Part shown: piece after piece, positions 27,734 to 36,497 of the stretch | Numbering within the stretch: position 1 is the stretch's first letter | How the letters are laid out: each line of letters opens with the position of its first letter | Source: an uncultured Methanomassiliicoccales archaeon | Lineage (GTDB): Archaea; Thermoplasmatota; Thermoplasmata; Methanomassiliicoccales; Methanomethylophilaceae | Length of the DNA: 64,000 nt | Assembly: GCA_934702355.1 (NCBI GenBank) | Contig: CAKUXX010000002.1 | Location: 1 to 64,000, forward strand | Direction: 5' to 3' | Position numbers and translations under genes: made by a program | Notes under the pieces: generated by a model | Databases searched by the model: none | Seen by the model: the letters and a program-made list of their open reading frames with translations, nothing else | What the model was told of the DNA's origin: nothing

Positions 27734-28945
27734 TCAGGCATCGTGCCTGTTGATGAACTTCTCGAGTTTGTCGTACGCTTCCTCCAGATATTCCATCTGG
27801 GGGAGCGTGATCGTCCTGAAGTGGCCCGATCCGAACTCGGGGTCGAATCCCGAACCGTGGACCATGACCACTCCCTCTTCCCTTATCAGATCAAGGACGA
27901 AGTCTTTGTCAGTCTTCCACTGGGTTCCGTTCAGATCGACCTTCGGGAACATGTAGAACGCTCCCTTCGCACGGTTCGTGCTTATCCTGGGGATCTCGTT
28001 GAGCCTCCTGAACGAGTATTCCGATCTCTCCCTGAGCTTCCTGTTCAGGTCCTCGATGTATCCCTGGGGTCCCTGGAGGGATGCTCTGGCGGCCGCCTGG
28101 CAGGGGACGTTGGCGCAGATCCTTGCGCGGAACTGCTTCATCATGCCTTCCCTGATCTCGTCCATCAGGCCGTATTTGTCCATGAAGTAGCAGTAGCCCA
28201 TCCTCCATCCGGGCATGAGGTTGACCTTGGAGAATCCGTTGAATATGACACGGGGGACGTCGTCGGACAGCCTGGATGCCGAGTAGAAATCGCCTTCCAT
28301 GATGATCTTGTCGTAGATCTCGTCGGAGATCAGCGGGATGTCGTACTCTGCGGCAACATCTCCGATCTCCGTCACGGATTTGCGGTCGTAGACCGCACCG
28401 GTGGGATTGTTGGGGTTGATCATCACCAGGGCCTTGGTCCTGTTCGTGATGCGCTTCCTGATCATGTCCACGTCGGGTCTCCAGTCCTCCTCCTCGATCT
28501 GACGGTAGGAGACGGTGCGTCCCTCATAGAATCCGATGTACTGCGCATAGGACGGATATCCGGGTCCGGGGACAAGGATCTCGTCACCGGGTTCGACAAG
28601 CGTACCCATCATGATGTTGATGCATTCGCTGACCCCTGCGGTGACGTAGACGTCCTTGGGGGTGATCGTGATCCCGTGCTTTTCCTTCTCCCTCTGTACG
28701 ATGGCCTCGCGCAGGTCCAGGTTTCCCTGGGAATCCCCGTATCCGTTGTCAGTCTCGTCAACTGCCGCGCGGAGGGTGGCCTTGAAGTACTCGGGGGTCT
28801 CAAAATCCCACTTGTTGGGGTCGCCTATGTTGAAGTTCAGCATCTTCAGCCCTGTTTTGGCAGCGGCGGCGGCAGGTACTGTAACCTCGCGTATGGCGTA
28901 GTTCATTCCCATCGACCTTCTGGATGCCTTGATCTTCGTCTTCAT
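27734..28945 (-). CDS. Class I/II PLP aminotransferase
   Basis: A 403-aa aminotransferase of the AspC/alanine-type group. Visible blocks are NFNIGDPNKWDFETP, PGYPSYAQYIGFYEG, MINPNNPTGAVY, SDEIYDKI and the PLP-lysine region FNGFSKVNLMPGWRMGY. The C-terminal substrate-binding part ends with FRTITLPQ. The amino donor and acceptor cannot be set from sequence; alanine/pyruvate or aspartate are likely. The ATG at 28945 is preferred over TTG at 28951. The TATA box TTTAAATA (28975-28982) gives a leader of only a few bases. Confidence 0.88.
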   Translation of the reverse strand: MKTKIKASRRSMGMNYAIREVTVPAAAAAKTGLKMLNFNIGDPNKWDFETPEYFKATLRAAVDETDNGYGDSQGNLDLREAIVQREKEKHGITITPKDVYVTAGVSECINIMMGTLVEPGDEILVPGPGYPSYAQYIGFYEGRTVSYRQIEEEDWRPDVDMIRKRITNRTKALVMINPNNPTGAVYDRKSVTEIGDVAAEYDIPLISDEIYDKIIMEGDFYSASRLSDDVPRVIFNGFSKVNLMPGWRMGYCYFMDKYGLMDEIREGMMKQFRARICANVPCQAAARASLQGPQGYIEDLNRKLRERSEYSFRRLNEIPRISTNRAKGAFYMFPKVDLNGTQWKTDKDFVLDLIREEGVVMVHGSGFDPEFGSGHFRTITLPQMEYLEEAYDKLEKFINRHDA

Positions 28946-29084
28946 AAGCAATCGAACGACCAGCGTCGATTATCTATTTAAACGATGTTCAGGACCGAGT
29001 ATCCCTGTGACGCTGCCATCCTGAAGTATGCGCAGAATAGGATGGATTATCGGGCGTGATGCCCGGAAAATTACAGAAAAAGGT

Positions 29085-29122
29085 CCCGGCAGGGCACTCC
29101 GAAAGGAGCCTCGCCTGCCGGG
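29085..29122 (-). terminator. Terminator of the NfeD-stomatin operon
   Basis: CCCGGCAGG and CCTGCCGGG form the outer stem, with a second inner stem (GGCACTCC / GGAG). On the minus strand ACCTTTTTCTG follows, a good T run. Confidence 0.7.
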
Positions 29123-29156
29123 TATTATATTATGTAATATGGGGAGGCCCGAGAGC

Positions 29157-30236
29157 TCAGGCATCCTTCTTCTTGTCGATCACCTTGTCGACATCCCCGA
29201 GTTCCTCGTTCAGGGACCTGTCGAACCTCTCCTTCTCTTCCTTGATCTCGTCGTAGCTGGGGATCGGGCCGAGTATGTCGTCGGGGCTTCCGACGGCCTT
29301 TGCGATGCTCTCGGTATCGGCTATCTCCCTGTCGGGAATCCTGGATGCGGATCCCATGTAGTCCGAGATTCCGTCGACGAGCCTGGTGAGCTCCATCGGG
29401 AAGAATATCTTCGAGGATTCTCCCTCTCCGACCTTCTGGATGGTCTGCATGGACAGGACGGACATGGCCTTGGAATCCATCGCGGATGCTCCGACCGACA
29501 TGATTCTGAGCCTCTGGGCCTCTCCCTGTCCTTCGAGGATGGTGGCGAGCCTCTTTCCTTCGGCTTCGAGGATCATGGACTGCCTCTGACCCTCCGCCTG
29601 GAGAATCATGGACTTCTTCTTTCCCTCCGCCTCGAGAATAGCCGCCCTCTTCTGACCGTCCGCCTCCAGGATCGCCGCGCGTCTCTTCCTCTCGGCGGAG
29701 GTCTGCTCCTCCATGGAGTCCTTGACCTTCCTTGCGGGGTCTACCTCCCTGATCTCGACAGCTTCGATCTTAACACCCCACTTGTCGGTGTTCTCGTCGA
29801 GGATGTCCCTCAGGCTGACGTTGATCCTCTCTCTGGAGGACAGGATCTGGTCCAGCTCCATCTCTCCGATTATGGACCTCAGGGTGGTCTGGGCCAGGTT
29901 CACGGTGGCGAGACGGTAGTCGGTGACCTCGAAGAACGCGTTCTTCGGGTCCGTGACCTTGATGTATATCACCGCGTCCACCTGGACAGGCGAGTTGTCC
30001 TTGGTGATGACCTCCTGCTTGGGGACATCCAGGACCTCGGTACGCAGGTCGAGCTTCACGACCTCGTTGATCAAAGGACAGACTACGTTCAGACCCTGGT
30101 CGAGCACCCTCACGAACTTTCCGAGCCTCATGTAGATGGCCTGCTCGTAGGGCTGAACGATCTTGACTCCGCTGGTCACTACGATTATGGTCGCGAAGAC
30201 GACCACCACGACCAGACTGATTATAATGCTCTCCAT
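29157..30236 (-). CDS. SPFH/stomatin-like membrane protein
   Basis: A 359-aa protein with an N-terminal membrane anchor (2-24) and an SPFH/band 7 domain (about 25-200: VQPYEQAIYMRLGKFVRV, LDVPKQEVITKDN). A long helical stretch of seven-to-ten-residue repeats follows (AAILEADGQKRAAILEAEGK). The C-terminal part runs about 270-359. Such paraslipins form large membrane rings with an NfeD partner, whose gene precedes it by 15 bp. The start MESII lies right after the NfeD gene; longer upstream readings are out of frame with NfeD and rejected. Confidence 0.9.
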   Translation of the reverse strand: MESIIISLVVVVVFATIIVVTSGVKIVQPYEQAIYMRLGKFVRVLDQGLNVVCPLINEVVKLDLRTEVLDVPKQEVITKDNSPVQVDAVIYIKVTDPKNAFFEVTDYRLATVNLAQTTLRSIIGEMELDQILSSRERINVSLRDILDENTDKWGVKIEAVEIREVDPARKVKDSMEEQTSAERKRRAAILEADGQKRAAILEAEGKKKSMILQAEGQRQSMILEAEGKRLATILEGQGEAQRLRIMSVGASAMDSKAMSVLSMQTIQKVGEGESSKIFFPMELTRLVDGISDYMGSASRIPDREIADTESIAKAVGSPDDILGPIPSYDEIKEEKERFDRSLNEELGDVDKVIDKKKDA

Positions 30237-30250
30237 TTCGAAACCTCCGA

Positions 30251-30694
30251 TCAGAGTCTTCTGACGTGGACGTGGACCCCTTCGCTGTCCTCCACGATCA
30301 CCTCCGCTCCCGCCTCGATGGGGGAGTCGGACGTGGCGGACCAGGTATCCGAGCCTATCTTCACCTTGCCCTTCATGCTGCCGCTCTCCGTTGCCACGGT
30401 GACGATGCCCTTCCTTCCGATCAGGGAGGATACGACGGTCGTCGACGGCGGCGCGGGTTTGGCCAGCAGCTTGTACAGATGGACGGTCGCAACGGTCAGG
30501 GGTATGGCCACGGCCAATGCGATGACCGGGGACCACATCGAGAACAGAACATCGGGGAATACCACTCCGATGATCCCCAGTACGACGAGGACCGTTCCGG
30601 GGATGACCATGAAGGCCCCCGGGCTGAAAGCCTCGTATATGAGGAACAGGGCACCAACGATGATGAAGACAATGCCTAATATGATTGGGTCCAT
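30251..30694 (-). CDS. NfeD-like membrane protein
   Basis: A 147-aa protein with three or four transmembrane helices (residues 3-75) and a C-terminal OB-fold domain (80-147: SLIGRKGIVTVATE, AGAEVIVEDSEGVHVHVRRL). It partners with stomatin-like proteins in membrane-protein quality control. The short form lacks the N-terminal protease domain of long NfeD. First gene of the operon. The TATA box AATCTATATC (30716-30725) predicts a leaderless mRNA. Confidence 0.9.
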   Translation of the reverse strand: MDPIILGIVFIIVGALFLIYEAFSPGAFMVIPGTVLVVLGIIGVVFPDVLFSMWSPVIALAVAIPLTVATVHLYKLLAKPAPPSTTVVSSLIGRKGIVTVATESGSMKGKVKIGSDTWSATSDSPIEAGAEVIVEDSEGVHVHVRRL

Positions 30695-30785
30695 GGAACG
30701 TGTATCGGCGTTGAAGATATAGATTATGTCCTTTCGGCGTCCTCATGGTCCAGTTTCAGACTGTCTAGAATGGACGTTCACCGTT

Positions 30786-30794
30786 GCTTATAAG
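30786..30794 (+). promoter_or_regulatory. TATA box of iorAB
   Basis: GCTTATAAG lies 42 bp before the iorA ATG, giving a short leader with a GAGG Shine-Dalgarno. Confidence 0.55.
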
Positions 30795-30831
30795 ACAACC
30801 TTCTAAGATACAGAGCCGTTTGAGGAATATC

Positions 30832-32646
30832 ATGTCGGATTTACTTGCGAACGGAGGAAAGCAGCTCCTTCTGGGCAACGAGGCCATCGTGAGAGGCCTG
30901 TTCGAGTCCGGAGCAGGGTTCGCTTCCACATATCCGGGGACACCGTCTTCCGAGATCGGCAACCTTCTGGAGAAGCTCTCCCAGGATGCCGGAATGTACT
31001 TCGAGTTCTCCACCAACGAGAAGGTCGCCATGGAGGTGTCTGCCGCAGCAGCATCCTCCGGCCTCAGGTCCTTCGTGTTCATGAAGCACGTCGGTCTGAA
31101 CGTCGCCGCCGACCCGATGATGACGCTCGCATACTCCGGTGTCACCGGCGGTATGCTCATCCTTACTGCGGACGACCCTTCCGCTCACAGCTCCCAGAAC
31201 GAGCAGGACAACCGCTACTACTCGACCATCAGTCTGCTTCCAATGGTGGAGCCTTCCACCCCTGCCGAGGCCAAGGACATGGTCGCCGAGGCATACAGGA
31301 TCTCAGAGGAGACCACGCTTCCTGTCATCTTCAGGACGACCACCCGTGTCAACCACGCCCGCGGAGTCGTGAAGTTCGGCGAGAGGGCCGAGCCCAAGGT
31401 GAAGGGACACTTCGACAAGGATGTCGTGAGGTTCGTCAACGTCCCCGCCAGCGCCCGCATCAACAGGAAGAGACTGCTAGAGCTCAATGCCAAGGCCAAG
31501 GAGCTCTCCGAGGCTTCCCCCCTCAATTTCATCGAGGGCGACGGAGAGATCGGTGTGATCACATCCGGAGTCTCTTACACATACGTCAAGGAGTTCGTCT
31601 CCGGCGTCTCGATACTCAAGCTCGGATTCACCAATCCCCTTCCCGAGAAGAAGATCGCAGAGTTCGTCAAGGGCAAGAAGGCGGTCATCGTCGTGGAGGA
31701 GCTGGAGCCCTTCCTCGAGGACCAGGTCCTCAGGATCTGCGCTCAGAACTCCATCTCCGTTCCGGTCTACGGAAAGAGGACCGGCCACATGCCGATGGCT
31801 TGGGAGTACTCCCCCAGGACACTTTCGTCCCTGTCCGACATGGTCAATGTGACGAAGTTCGAGGAGCCTCTCCCCAACCCGACCGTCGCCCTTCCCGCAA
31901 GGCCTCCGACCCTCTGCGCCGGATGTCCCCACAGGGGAATGTACGCGGCGACGAAGAAGGCGGTCGGCAACAGGGACGTCGTCTACTGTTCCGATATCGG
32001 ATGCTACACCCTCGGTGTCGCACCCCCGTTCAACACTGCCGATTTCATCATATGCATGGGCGGAGGAGCAGGTGCCGCAGGCGGATTCGCACAGTCCACC
32101 GACCAGCTCCCGATAGCCTTCATGGGAGACTCCACGTTCTTCCATTCCGGAGTCCCCCCGCTCGTCAATGCGCTGTTCAACAACCACAAGATCGTCATGG
32201 TCATCCTTGACAACAGGACGACCGCCATGACCGGACACCAGCCCAACCCCGGAGTGGGAAGGGACTTCGGCGGAATCAAGACCGAAGGACTCGACATCGA
32301 GAGCCTCGTCAAGGGCGTCGGCGCCAAGTTCGTCAGACAGGTCGATCCCTACGATATCGCAGAGGCCACCAAGGTCATGAAGGATGCAATCGACTTCGAC
32401 GGAGTCGCGGTGGTAATATCCAAGTGCCCCTGCCCTCTCGAGCTGAAGAAGATGAAGCTCCTGGTCCCCAAGACCTGCGAGGTCGACAAGTCCAAGTGCA
32501 TCGGATGCCACATCTGCCTCAAGACAGTGGCCTGTCCCGCACTGATCATCGACGGCAAGAAGGTCCGCACCGACTCCGCCCAGTGCATCGGATGCGGCAT
32601 GTGTGCCAATGTGTGCCCCCGCGGCGCAATAGGGGTGAGACAATGA
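30832..32646 (+). CDS. iorA: Indolepyruvate:ferredoxin oxidoreductase, alpha subunit
   Basis: A 604-aa TPP- and Fe-S-dependent enzyme oxidising (or, in reverse, reductively carboxylating) aryl pyruvates with ferredoxin and CoA. N-terminal pyrimidine-binding domain: GAGFASTYPGTPSSEIG. TPP-binding domain: GCPHRGMYAATKKA, SDIGCYTLGVAPPF and the DST...NN run (GDSTFFHSGVPPLVNALFNN). C-terminal 4Fe-4S motifs: CIGCHICLKTVACPA and CIGCGMCANVCPRG. In methanogens Ior also helps make aromatic amino acids from aryl acids. It overlaps iorB by four bases (ATGA). Confidence 0.95.
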   Translation: MSDLLANGGKQLLLGNEAIVRGLFESGAGFASTYPGTPSSEIGNLLEKLSQDAGMYFEFSTNEKVAMEVSAAAASSGLRSFVFMKHVGLNVAADPMMTLAYSGVTGGMLILTADDPSAHSSQNEQDNRYYSTISLLPMVEPSTPAEAKDMVAEAYRISEETTLPVIFRTTTRVNHARGVVKFGERAEPKVKGHFDKDVVRFVNVPASARINRKRLLELNAKAKELSEASPLNFIEGDGEIGVITSGVSYTYVKEFVSGVSILKLGFTNPLPEKKIAEFVKGKKAVIVVEELEPFLEDQVLRICAQNSISVPVYGKRTGHMPMAWEYSPRTLSSLSDMVNVTKFEEPLPNPTVALPARPPTLCAGCPHRGMYAATKKAVGNRDVVYCSDIGCYTLGVAPPFNTADFIICMGGGAGAAGGFAQSTDQLPIAFMGDSTFFHSGVPPLVNALFNNHKIVMVILDNRTTAMTGHQPNPGVGRDFGGIKTEGLDIESLVKGVGAKFVRQVDPYDIAEATKVMKDAIDFDGVAVVISKCPCPLELKKMKLLVPKTCEVDKSKCIGCHICLKTVACPALIIDGKKVRTDSAQCIGCGMCANVCPRGAIGVRQ

Positions 32647-33233
32647 AGTACACCATTCAGATAGTCGGAGTGGGCGGACAGGGTGTCCTGCTTGCATCCA
32701 TGGTCCTCGGAAACGCGGCCATGGAGTCGGGATTCGATGTCGCCATGAGCGAGGTCCACGGTATGGCCCAGCGCGGAGGCAGCGTCATGTCCACCGTCAG
32801 GTTCGGAGATTCCGTCATCAGCCCTCTGGAAGCATCCGGATGCGCCGACCTCATCATGGGATTCGAGCCCACCGAGACCGTCCGCAGCCTGCCTCAGGGC
32901 AACAAGGACACTACAGTCCTGATGAACCTCGACCCGGTGTTCCCTGCGATGGTCTCCGCAGGACTGGAGGAGTATCCCGAGATAGACGACCTCGTCTCCG
33001 CAGTCGAAGCGGTGAACGGTCATCTCATCACACTGGATGCCACCAAGATCGCTCTGGAGGCCGGAAAGGCCGTCGTCGCCAATGCGGTGATGATCGGAGC
33101 CGTCGCGGCCGTCGAGGGATTCCCCCTGAAGAAGGAGGTCCTCCTCGATGCCCTGAAGGCACAGGTGCCCCCGAAGGCCCTCGACCTCAACGTCAAGGCC
33201 TTCGAGATGGGATACTCTGCCGTAAAAGGGTGA
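32643..33233 (+). CDS. iorB: Indolepyruvate:ferredoxin oxidoreductase, beta subunit
   Basis: A 196-aa gamma-domain subunit of the 2-oxoacid:ferredoxin oxidoreductase family. Marks are IVGVGGQGVLLASMVLGNAA at the N-terminus and SEVHGMAQRGGSVMSTVR. It forms the catalytic complex with IorA, to which it is translationally coupled. Confidence 0.95.
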   Translation: MKYTIQIVGVGGQGVLLASMVLGNAAMESGFDVAMSEVHGMAQRGGSVMSTVRFGDSVISPLEASGCADLIMGFEPTETVRSLPQGNKDTTVLMNLDPVFPAMVSAGLEEYPEIDDLVSAVEAVNGHLITLDATKIALEAGKAVVANAVMIGAVAAVEGFPLKKEVLLDALKAQVPPKALDLNVKAFEMGYSAVKG

Positions 33234-33237
33234 AAAC

Positions 33238-34698
33238 TCATTCCTCGGGAAGGTTTCCCGCCTTCCTGAGGAGATCCATTTTGAATTCGTAGTAGGAGGG
33301 GGTCATGTCCATATGGTGGATATGGGGGTTCTCGAACCTCTGCTCCTCCTGCCAGATCTCGTCCGACAGCTGCTTCTGTACGTAGTCCCTGATGTCTTTG
33401 AGGCTTCTGGGCTCCGATACCCTCTTCCCTCCGGAGATGACCTTCTTCAACAGGCTCTTGGAAGTGCATCCCTCGATGACGATGTCCTTCCAGGGCTTCG
33501 AGGGATCGATCACTTTGAAGGGTTTTCCGACATCCACGGGCTCATCCTCATGGGCTATGAGGTCGCAGATTGCGTGTCCGGTGCTGTCGTATATCCTGTG
33601 AACGCTCTTCCTTCCAGGGTTGGTGATCTTCTCAACAGCCTCCGAGACCTTTATCGTAGGTCTTACGACGCCTTCCTTCTCGATTGCCGCTATCTTGTAG
33701 ACCGCTCCGAAAACGGGGTCGCTCTTAGATGTTATCAGCCTCTCTCCGACACCGAATGCATCGATCCTTCCGCCCTGTTCTATGATGGATTGGATGGAAT
33801 ACTCGTCCAGGCTGTTGGACGCGATGATCTTGCAGTCCTCCAGACCTTCCGCATCGAGCATCCTGCGGACCTCCTTGGTCAGATATGCAAGGTCCCCGGA
33901 ATCGAGACGTACGCCTTTCAGCCTCTTTCCCATGGGTTCCAGGACCTCTTTGGCACATCTGATGGCGTTAGGAGTACCCGATCTAAGCACGTCATACGTG
34001 TCTATCAGCAGGACTGTGTCGTCAGGATAGATCTCCGCGTAGCGCTTGAACGATTCATACTCGGAATCATGGTACATCACCCAGCTATGGGCCATGGTAC
34101 CGCTCACGGGTATCCCGAACATCTGTCCGGACAGTACCGTCGCGCTGCCGTTGGCGCCACCGATGTAAGCCGCTCTAGCACCGTACACGGCGGCATCCAT
34201 GTTGTGCGCCCTCCTTGCTCCGAAGTCGGACACTCCGCGGCCCTGTGCGGCACGGACGATCCTTCTGGTCTTCGTCGCAATCAACGACTGGTGGTTGATC
34301 TGGGCGAGGATGGCGGTCTCCACGAGCTGAGCATCAATCATCGGTGCGGTGACGACGAGTATCGGCTCGTTGGGATAGATGACGGTCCCTTCTTCGAACG
34401 CCCATATGTCGCCTTTGAATCTGAAATCCCTCAGATACTCGAGGAATCTCTCGTCGAACATCCCGAGCGATCTGAAGTATTCGATGTCCTCGTCGTAGAA
34501 TCTCATCTGCTCGATGAAATCCACGACCTGCTCCAACCCTGCGAAGATGGCGAATCCCCCTTTGTCGGGGACACTTCTGAAGAATACGTCGAAAGTGGCC
34601 CTGTCATCCAGGCTGTTCTCGAGGAAATAGCCGTTTGACATGGTCATCTCGTACAGATCCATCATCATCGAGAGGTTGCGTTTGTCGAATATGCTCAT
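33238..34698 (-). CDS. pncB: Nicotinate phosphoribosyltransferase
   Basis: A 486-aa salvage enzyme forming nicotinate mononucleotide from nicotinate and PRPP. Visible blocks are LYEMTMSNGYF, TFDVFFRSVPDKGGFAIFAG, HNMDAAVYGARAAYIGGANG, SGTMAHSWVM (phosphohistidine region) and GVRLDSGDL. Its presence with nadA shows both de novo and salvage NAD synthesis. The start at 34698 fits the family; the longer frame to 34902 covers the gap. It is convergent with iorB, four bases apart. Confidence 0.95.
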   Translation of the reverse strand: MSIFDKRNLSMMMDLYEMTMSNGYFLENSLDDRATFDVFFRSVPDKGGFAIFAGLEQVVDFIEQMRFYDEDIEYFRSLGMFDERFLEYLRDFRFKGDIWAFEEGTVIYPNEPILVVTAPMIDAQLVETAILAQINHQSLIATKTRRIVRAAQGRGVSDFGARRAHNMDAAVYGARAAYIGGANGSATVLSGQMFGIPVSGTMAHSWVMYHDSEYESFKRYAEIYPDDTVLLIDTYDVLRSGTPNAIRCAKEVLEPMGKRLKGVRLDSGDLAYLTKEVRRMLDAEGLEDCKIIASNSLDEYSIQSIIEQGGRIDAFGVGERLITSKSDPVFGAVYKIAAIEKEGVVRPTIKVSEAVEKITNPGRKSVHRIYDSTGHAICDLIAHEDEPVDVGKPFKVIDPSKPWKDIVIEGCTSKSLLKKVISGGKRVSEPRSLKDIRDYVQKQLSDEIWQEEQRFENPHIHHMDMTPSYYEFKMDLLRKAGNLPEE

Positions 34699-34805
34699 GG
34701 CCGTCACCGTATGACGTGTCATCAGTGCATCGGCCTTAATCCTTCGCACAGAAGAGCGGATGCGAAGAATGTGGAGAACAGAGAAGGAGAGAAGATAGAT
34801 GGCGA

Positions 34806-34820
34806 AGGGGCGGCGCCCCT
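34806..34820 (-). terminator. Hairpin after the ftsZ-like gene
   Basis: AGGGGC and GCCCCT arms, then a T-rich run on the minus strand. It confirms that the short ftsZ-like frame ends naturally and does not run on. Confidence 0.6.
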
Positions 34821-34852
34821 CCGCCGTGGGGGAGGAAGATGGTATGGTGAAC

Positions 34853-35548
34853 TCAGGCCTTGATGAGAACTTCGATGGGGTAGCCCACCTTCTCATCGGC
34901 ACCGGGCTGCACTTCGACGGGCCTCTTTCCGGAGATCTCGTCGTTGACCGCCTTCTCCATCTTGGAGATGCAGTCCATCACGTGCTTCCTGATGCTCTTG
35001 TTGACCTCTGCGAAAGCCCTGTCCATCGTGAGTTCGGGCATCTTGGCCAGAACCAGGTCGTTGTCGACCAGGATGGTGTGCTCGCAGACAGCCCTTATGT
35101 GGCTGTAGCCTTCTCTGGCGATCTCCCTTCTCTTTCCCTCGAAGGAGAACGGGCTGATCGCTACTGCGAATGTGATGATGTTCTGGGATCTGGCGGCGTC
35201 GATGACTGCCGCGGCGGCTCCAGTGCCGGTTCCACCGCCGAGTCCGGCGATGACGAAGACAAAGTCGTAACCGGAGAGGGCCTCTCTGATTTCCTCTCTG
35301 TGGATGTCCGCGCACTTCTTTCCGACTTCGGCATCCCCGTGGGCTCCCTCGCCCTTGAGGACCTCCTTGCAGATGTAGATCTTCTGATCCGCATCAGTCC
35401 TGTGCATGGCATCCTTGTCGGTGTTTATGGCTATGGTGTCCACAGGGCACAGCGAACCATAGAATGAGCTGATGACGTTGCATCCCGCACCGCCGACACC
35501 GACCACTGCAATGCGTGGTGTTGTGTATCCAGTTCCAGTTCCCTTCAT
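34853..35548 (-). CDS. Truncated FtsZ/tubulin-like GTPase (no T7 loop or C-terminal domain)
   Basis: A 231-aa FtsZ-family protein. It keeps the GTP-binding half: GVGGAGCNVISSF, AINTD, the tubulin signature GLGGGTGTGAAA (about 104-115), and helix H7 (AFAEVNKSIRKHVMDCIS). It then ends with a short unrelated tail. The T7 loop (NxDFADV in FtsZ), which completes the GTPase site of the neighbour, and the ~130-aa C-terminal domain are absent. No continuation exists in another frame, and a hairpin follows. The start ATG has GGGTGAT six bases upstream. It may act as a capping or regulatory FtsZ, or polymerise differently. The RHH gene lies upstream in the same direction. Confidence 0.85.
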   Translation of the reverse strand: MKGTGTGYTTPRIAVVGVGGAGCNVISSFYGSLCPVDTIAINTDKDAMHRTDADQKIYICKEVLKGEGAHGDAEVGKKCADIHREEIREALSGYDFVFVIAGLGGGTGTGAAAAVIDAARSQNIITFAVAISPFSFEGKRREIAREGYSHIRAVCEHTILVDNDLVLAKMPELTMDRAFAEVNKSIRKHVMDCISKMEKAVNDEISGKRPVEVQPGADEKVGYPIEVLIKA

Positions 35549-35659
35549 GTGAATCACCCTTTTGTCTTACGATCTTGAGTTAATGAGTTTCAGTGCATCC
35601 GTAATCCACGGCAAAGCCGTTCCCATCTGGATCACGGATGCAGTTTCCCATCCTTTTCT

Positions 35660-36058
35660 TCACTTGAGTGCAGCGTTCTGCTGTGCTGCCCTGAAGGAGT
35701 CGGCGTATGCCTCCTCTTCGACCGTTCTCGGAACGATCTTCTCCATGACGCACCTGCGGATGAACTCCTCCCCGTTCAGGCATATCCCACGTTGAACGAG
35801 TTGGTTCAGCACATCCATCTGCATTTCGCTGAGGCGGACGAAGATCCCGCCTTCGGGAGCGGCCATGGCATCGATAGCATCGTAGTGCTCCATGTACCAC
35901 TTTATGGCCTCGCGGATGAAGTCCGACTTGTTGTCAATGTCGCGCTCTCCTAAGAAGTCCTCCAGAGCTTGGGCTTCGTCGGTTCCCATCCTGAGCGTGA
36001 TCTTGAACCCATCATCGGCCATATCCGTCATCCCTAGCATTTCAGGCGTACCCATCAT
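35660..36058 (-). CDS. Ribbon-helix-helix regulator beside the FtsZ-like gene
   Basis: A 132-aa protein with two RHH-like units: FKITLRMGTDEAQALEDFLG plus KSDFIREAIKWYM (about 18-55), and a second helical half, FVRLSEMQMDVLNQLVQRG plus EEFIRRCVMEKI (about 72-112). This organisation recalls the CdrS-type RHH genes that lie next to ftsZ in haloarchaea and control cell division; that link is by analogy. A TATA box ATTATATAC near 36094-36102 precedes it. The gap to the FtsZ-like gene is about 110 bp and might hold a second promoter. Confidence 0.75.
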   Translation of the reverse strand: MMGTPEMLGMTDMADDGFKITLRMGTDEAQALEDFLGERDIDNKSDFIREAIKWYMEHYDAIDAMAAPEGGIFVRLSEMQMDVLNQLVQRGICLNGEEFIRRCVMEKIVPRTVEEEAYADSFRAAQQNAALK

Positions 36059-36497
36059 AGCCTTCTTGCTGTATCATGCTAAGAATTAGTTGGTATATAA
36101 TACTGTCGTACAAGTGGTGGCTCGTGACAGACAGGCTTTGGTATTTTTTGATTCGATTTTTATTGAAAAATATTCTAGTTTAGTGCGAAAAACCGTTATT
36201 TTCGGAAGGAAAACCCAATAATTCCGAACCACGGGTATGTCAGGTATGACGGATTCATAGAACAACCCCCATATCATGTGTAAGACAACGTATCCTGCAC
36301 TGCCGCACTCATCTGCGAAGAGATCCCGTATCCCGTGAACGACGGAATATGAGTAGGTTCGATGCGATCTGTAAGACAGGCCGGCTGCACGCCAGACAAC
36401 AGACCCCTCATAAGACGTCATACTCTGGAAAAGAGGCTCCTCCAGCCCAAGATTTTTAACAGTCATGCTCTTACGCGCGTCTATAGAAAGGGATCTC
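36059..36497. other. Divergent intergenic region of RHH and leuS
   Basis: The left part is A+T-rich and has the RHH promoter. The right part has the leuS TATA box ATTTTTAA (36452-36459) with the Shine-Dalgarno AAGGG before the ATG. A+T runs near 36150-36240 may be regulatory. Short open frames here look spurious, and I could not fit a tRNA. Confidence 0.45.

Noticed and set aside
34853..35548. Frameshift as the cause of the short FtsZ-like protein
   Set aside because: No T7 loop or C-terminal-domain sequence is present in any frame downstream, and a hairpin follows the stop.
36245..36440. Possible tRNA or small RNA before leuS
   Set aside because: A GGTTCGA-like run occurs but the arms of a cloverleaf do not form.
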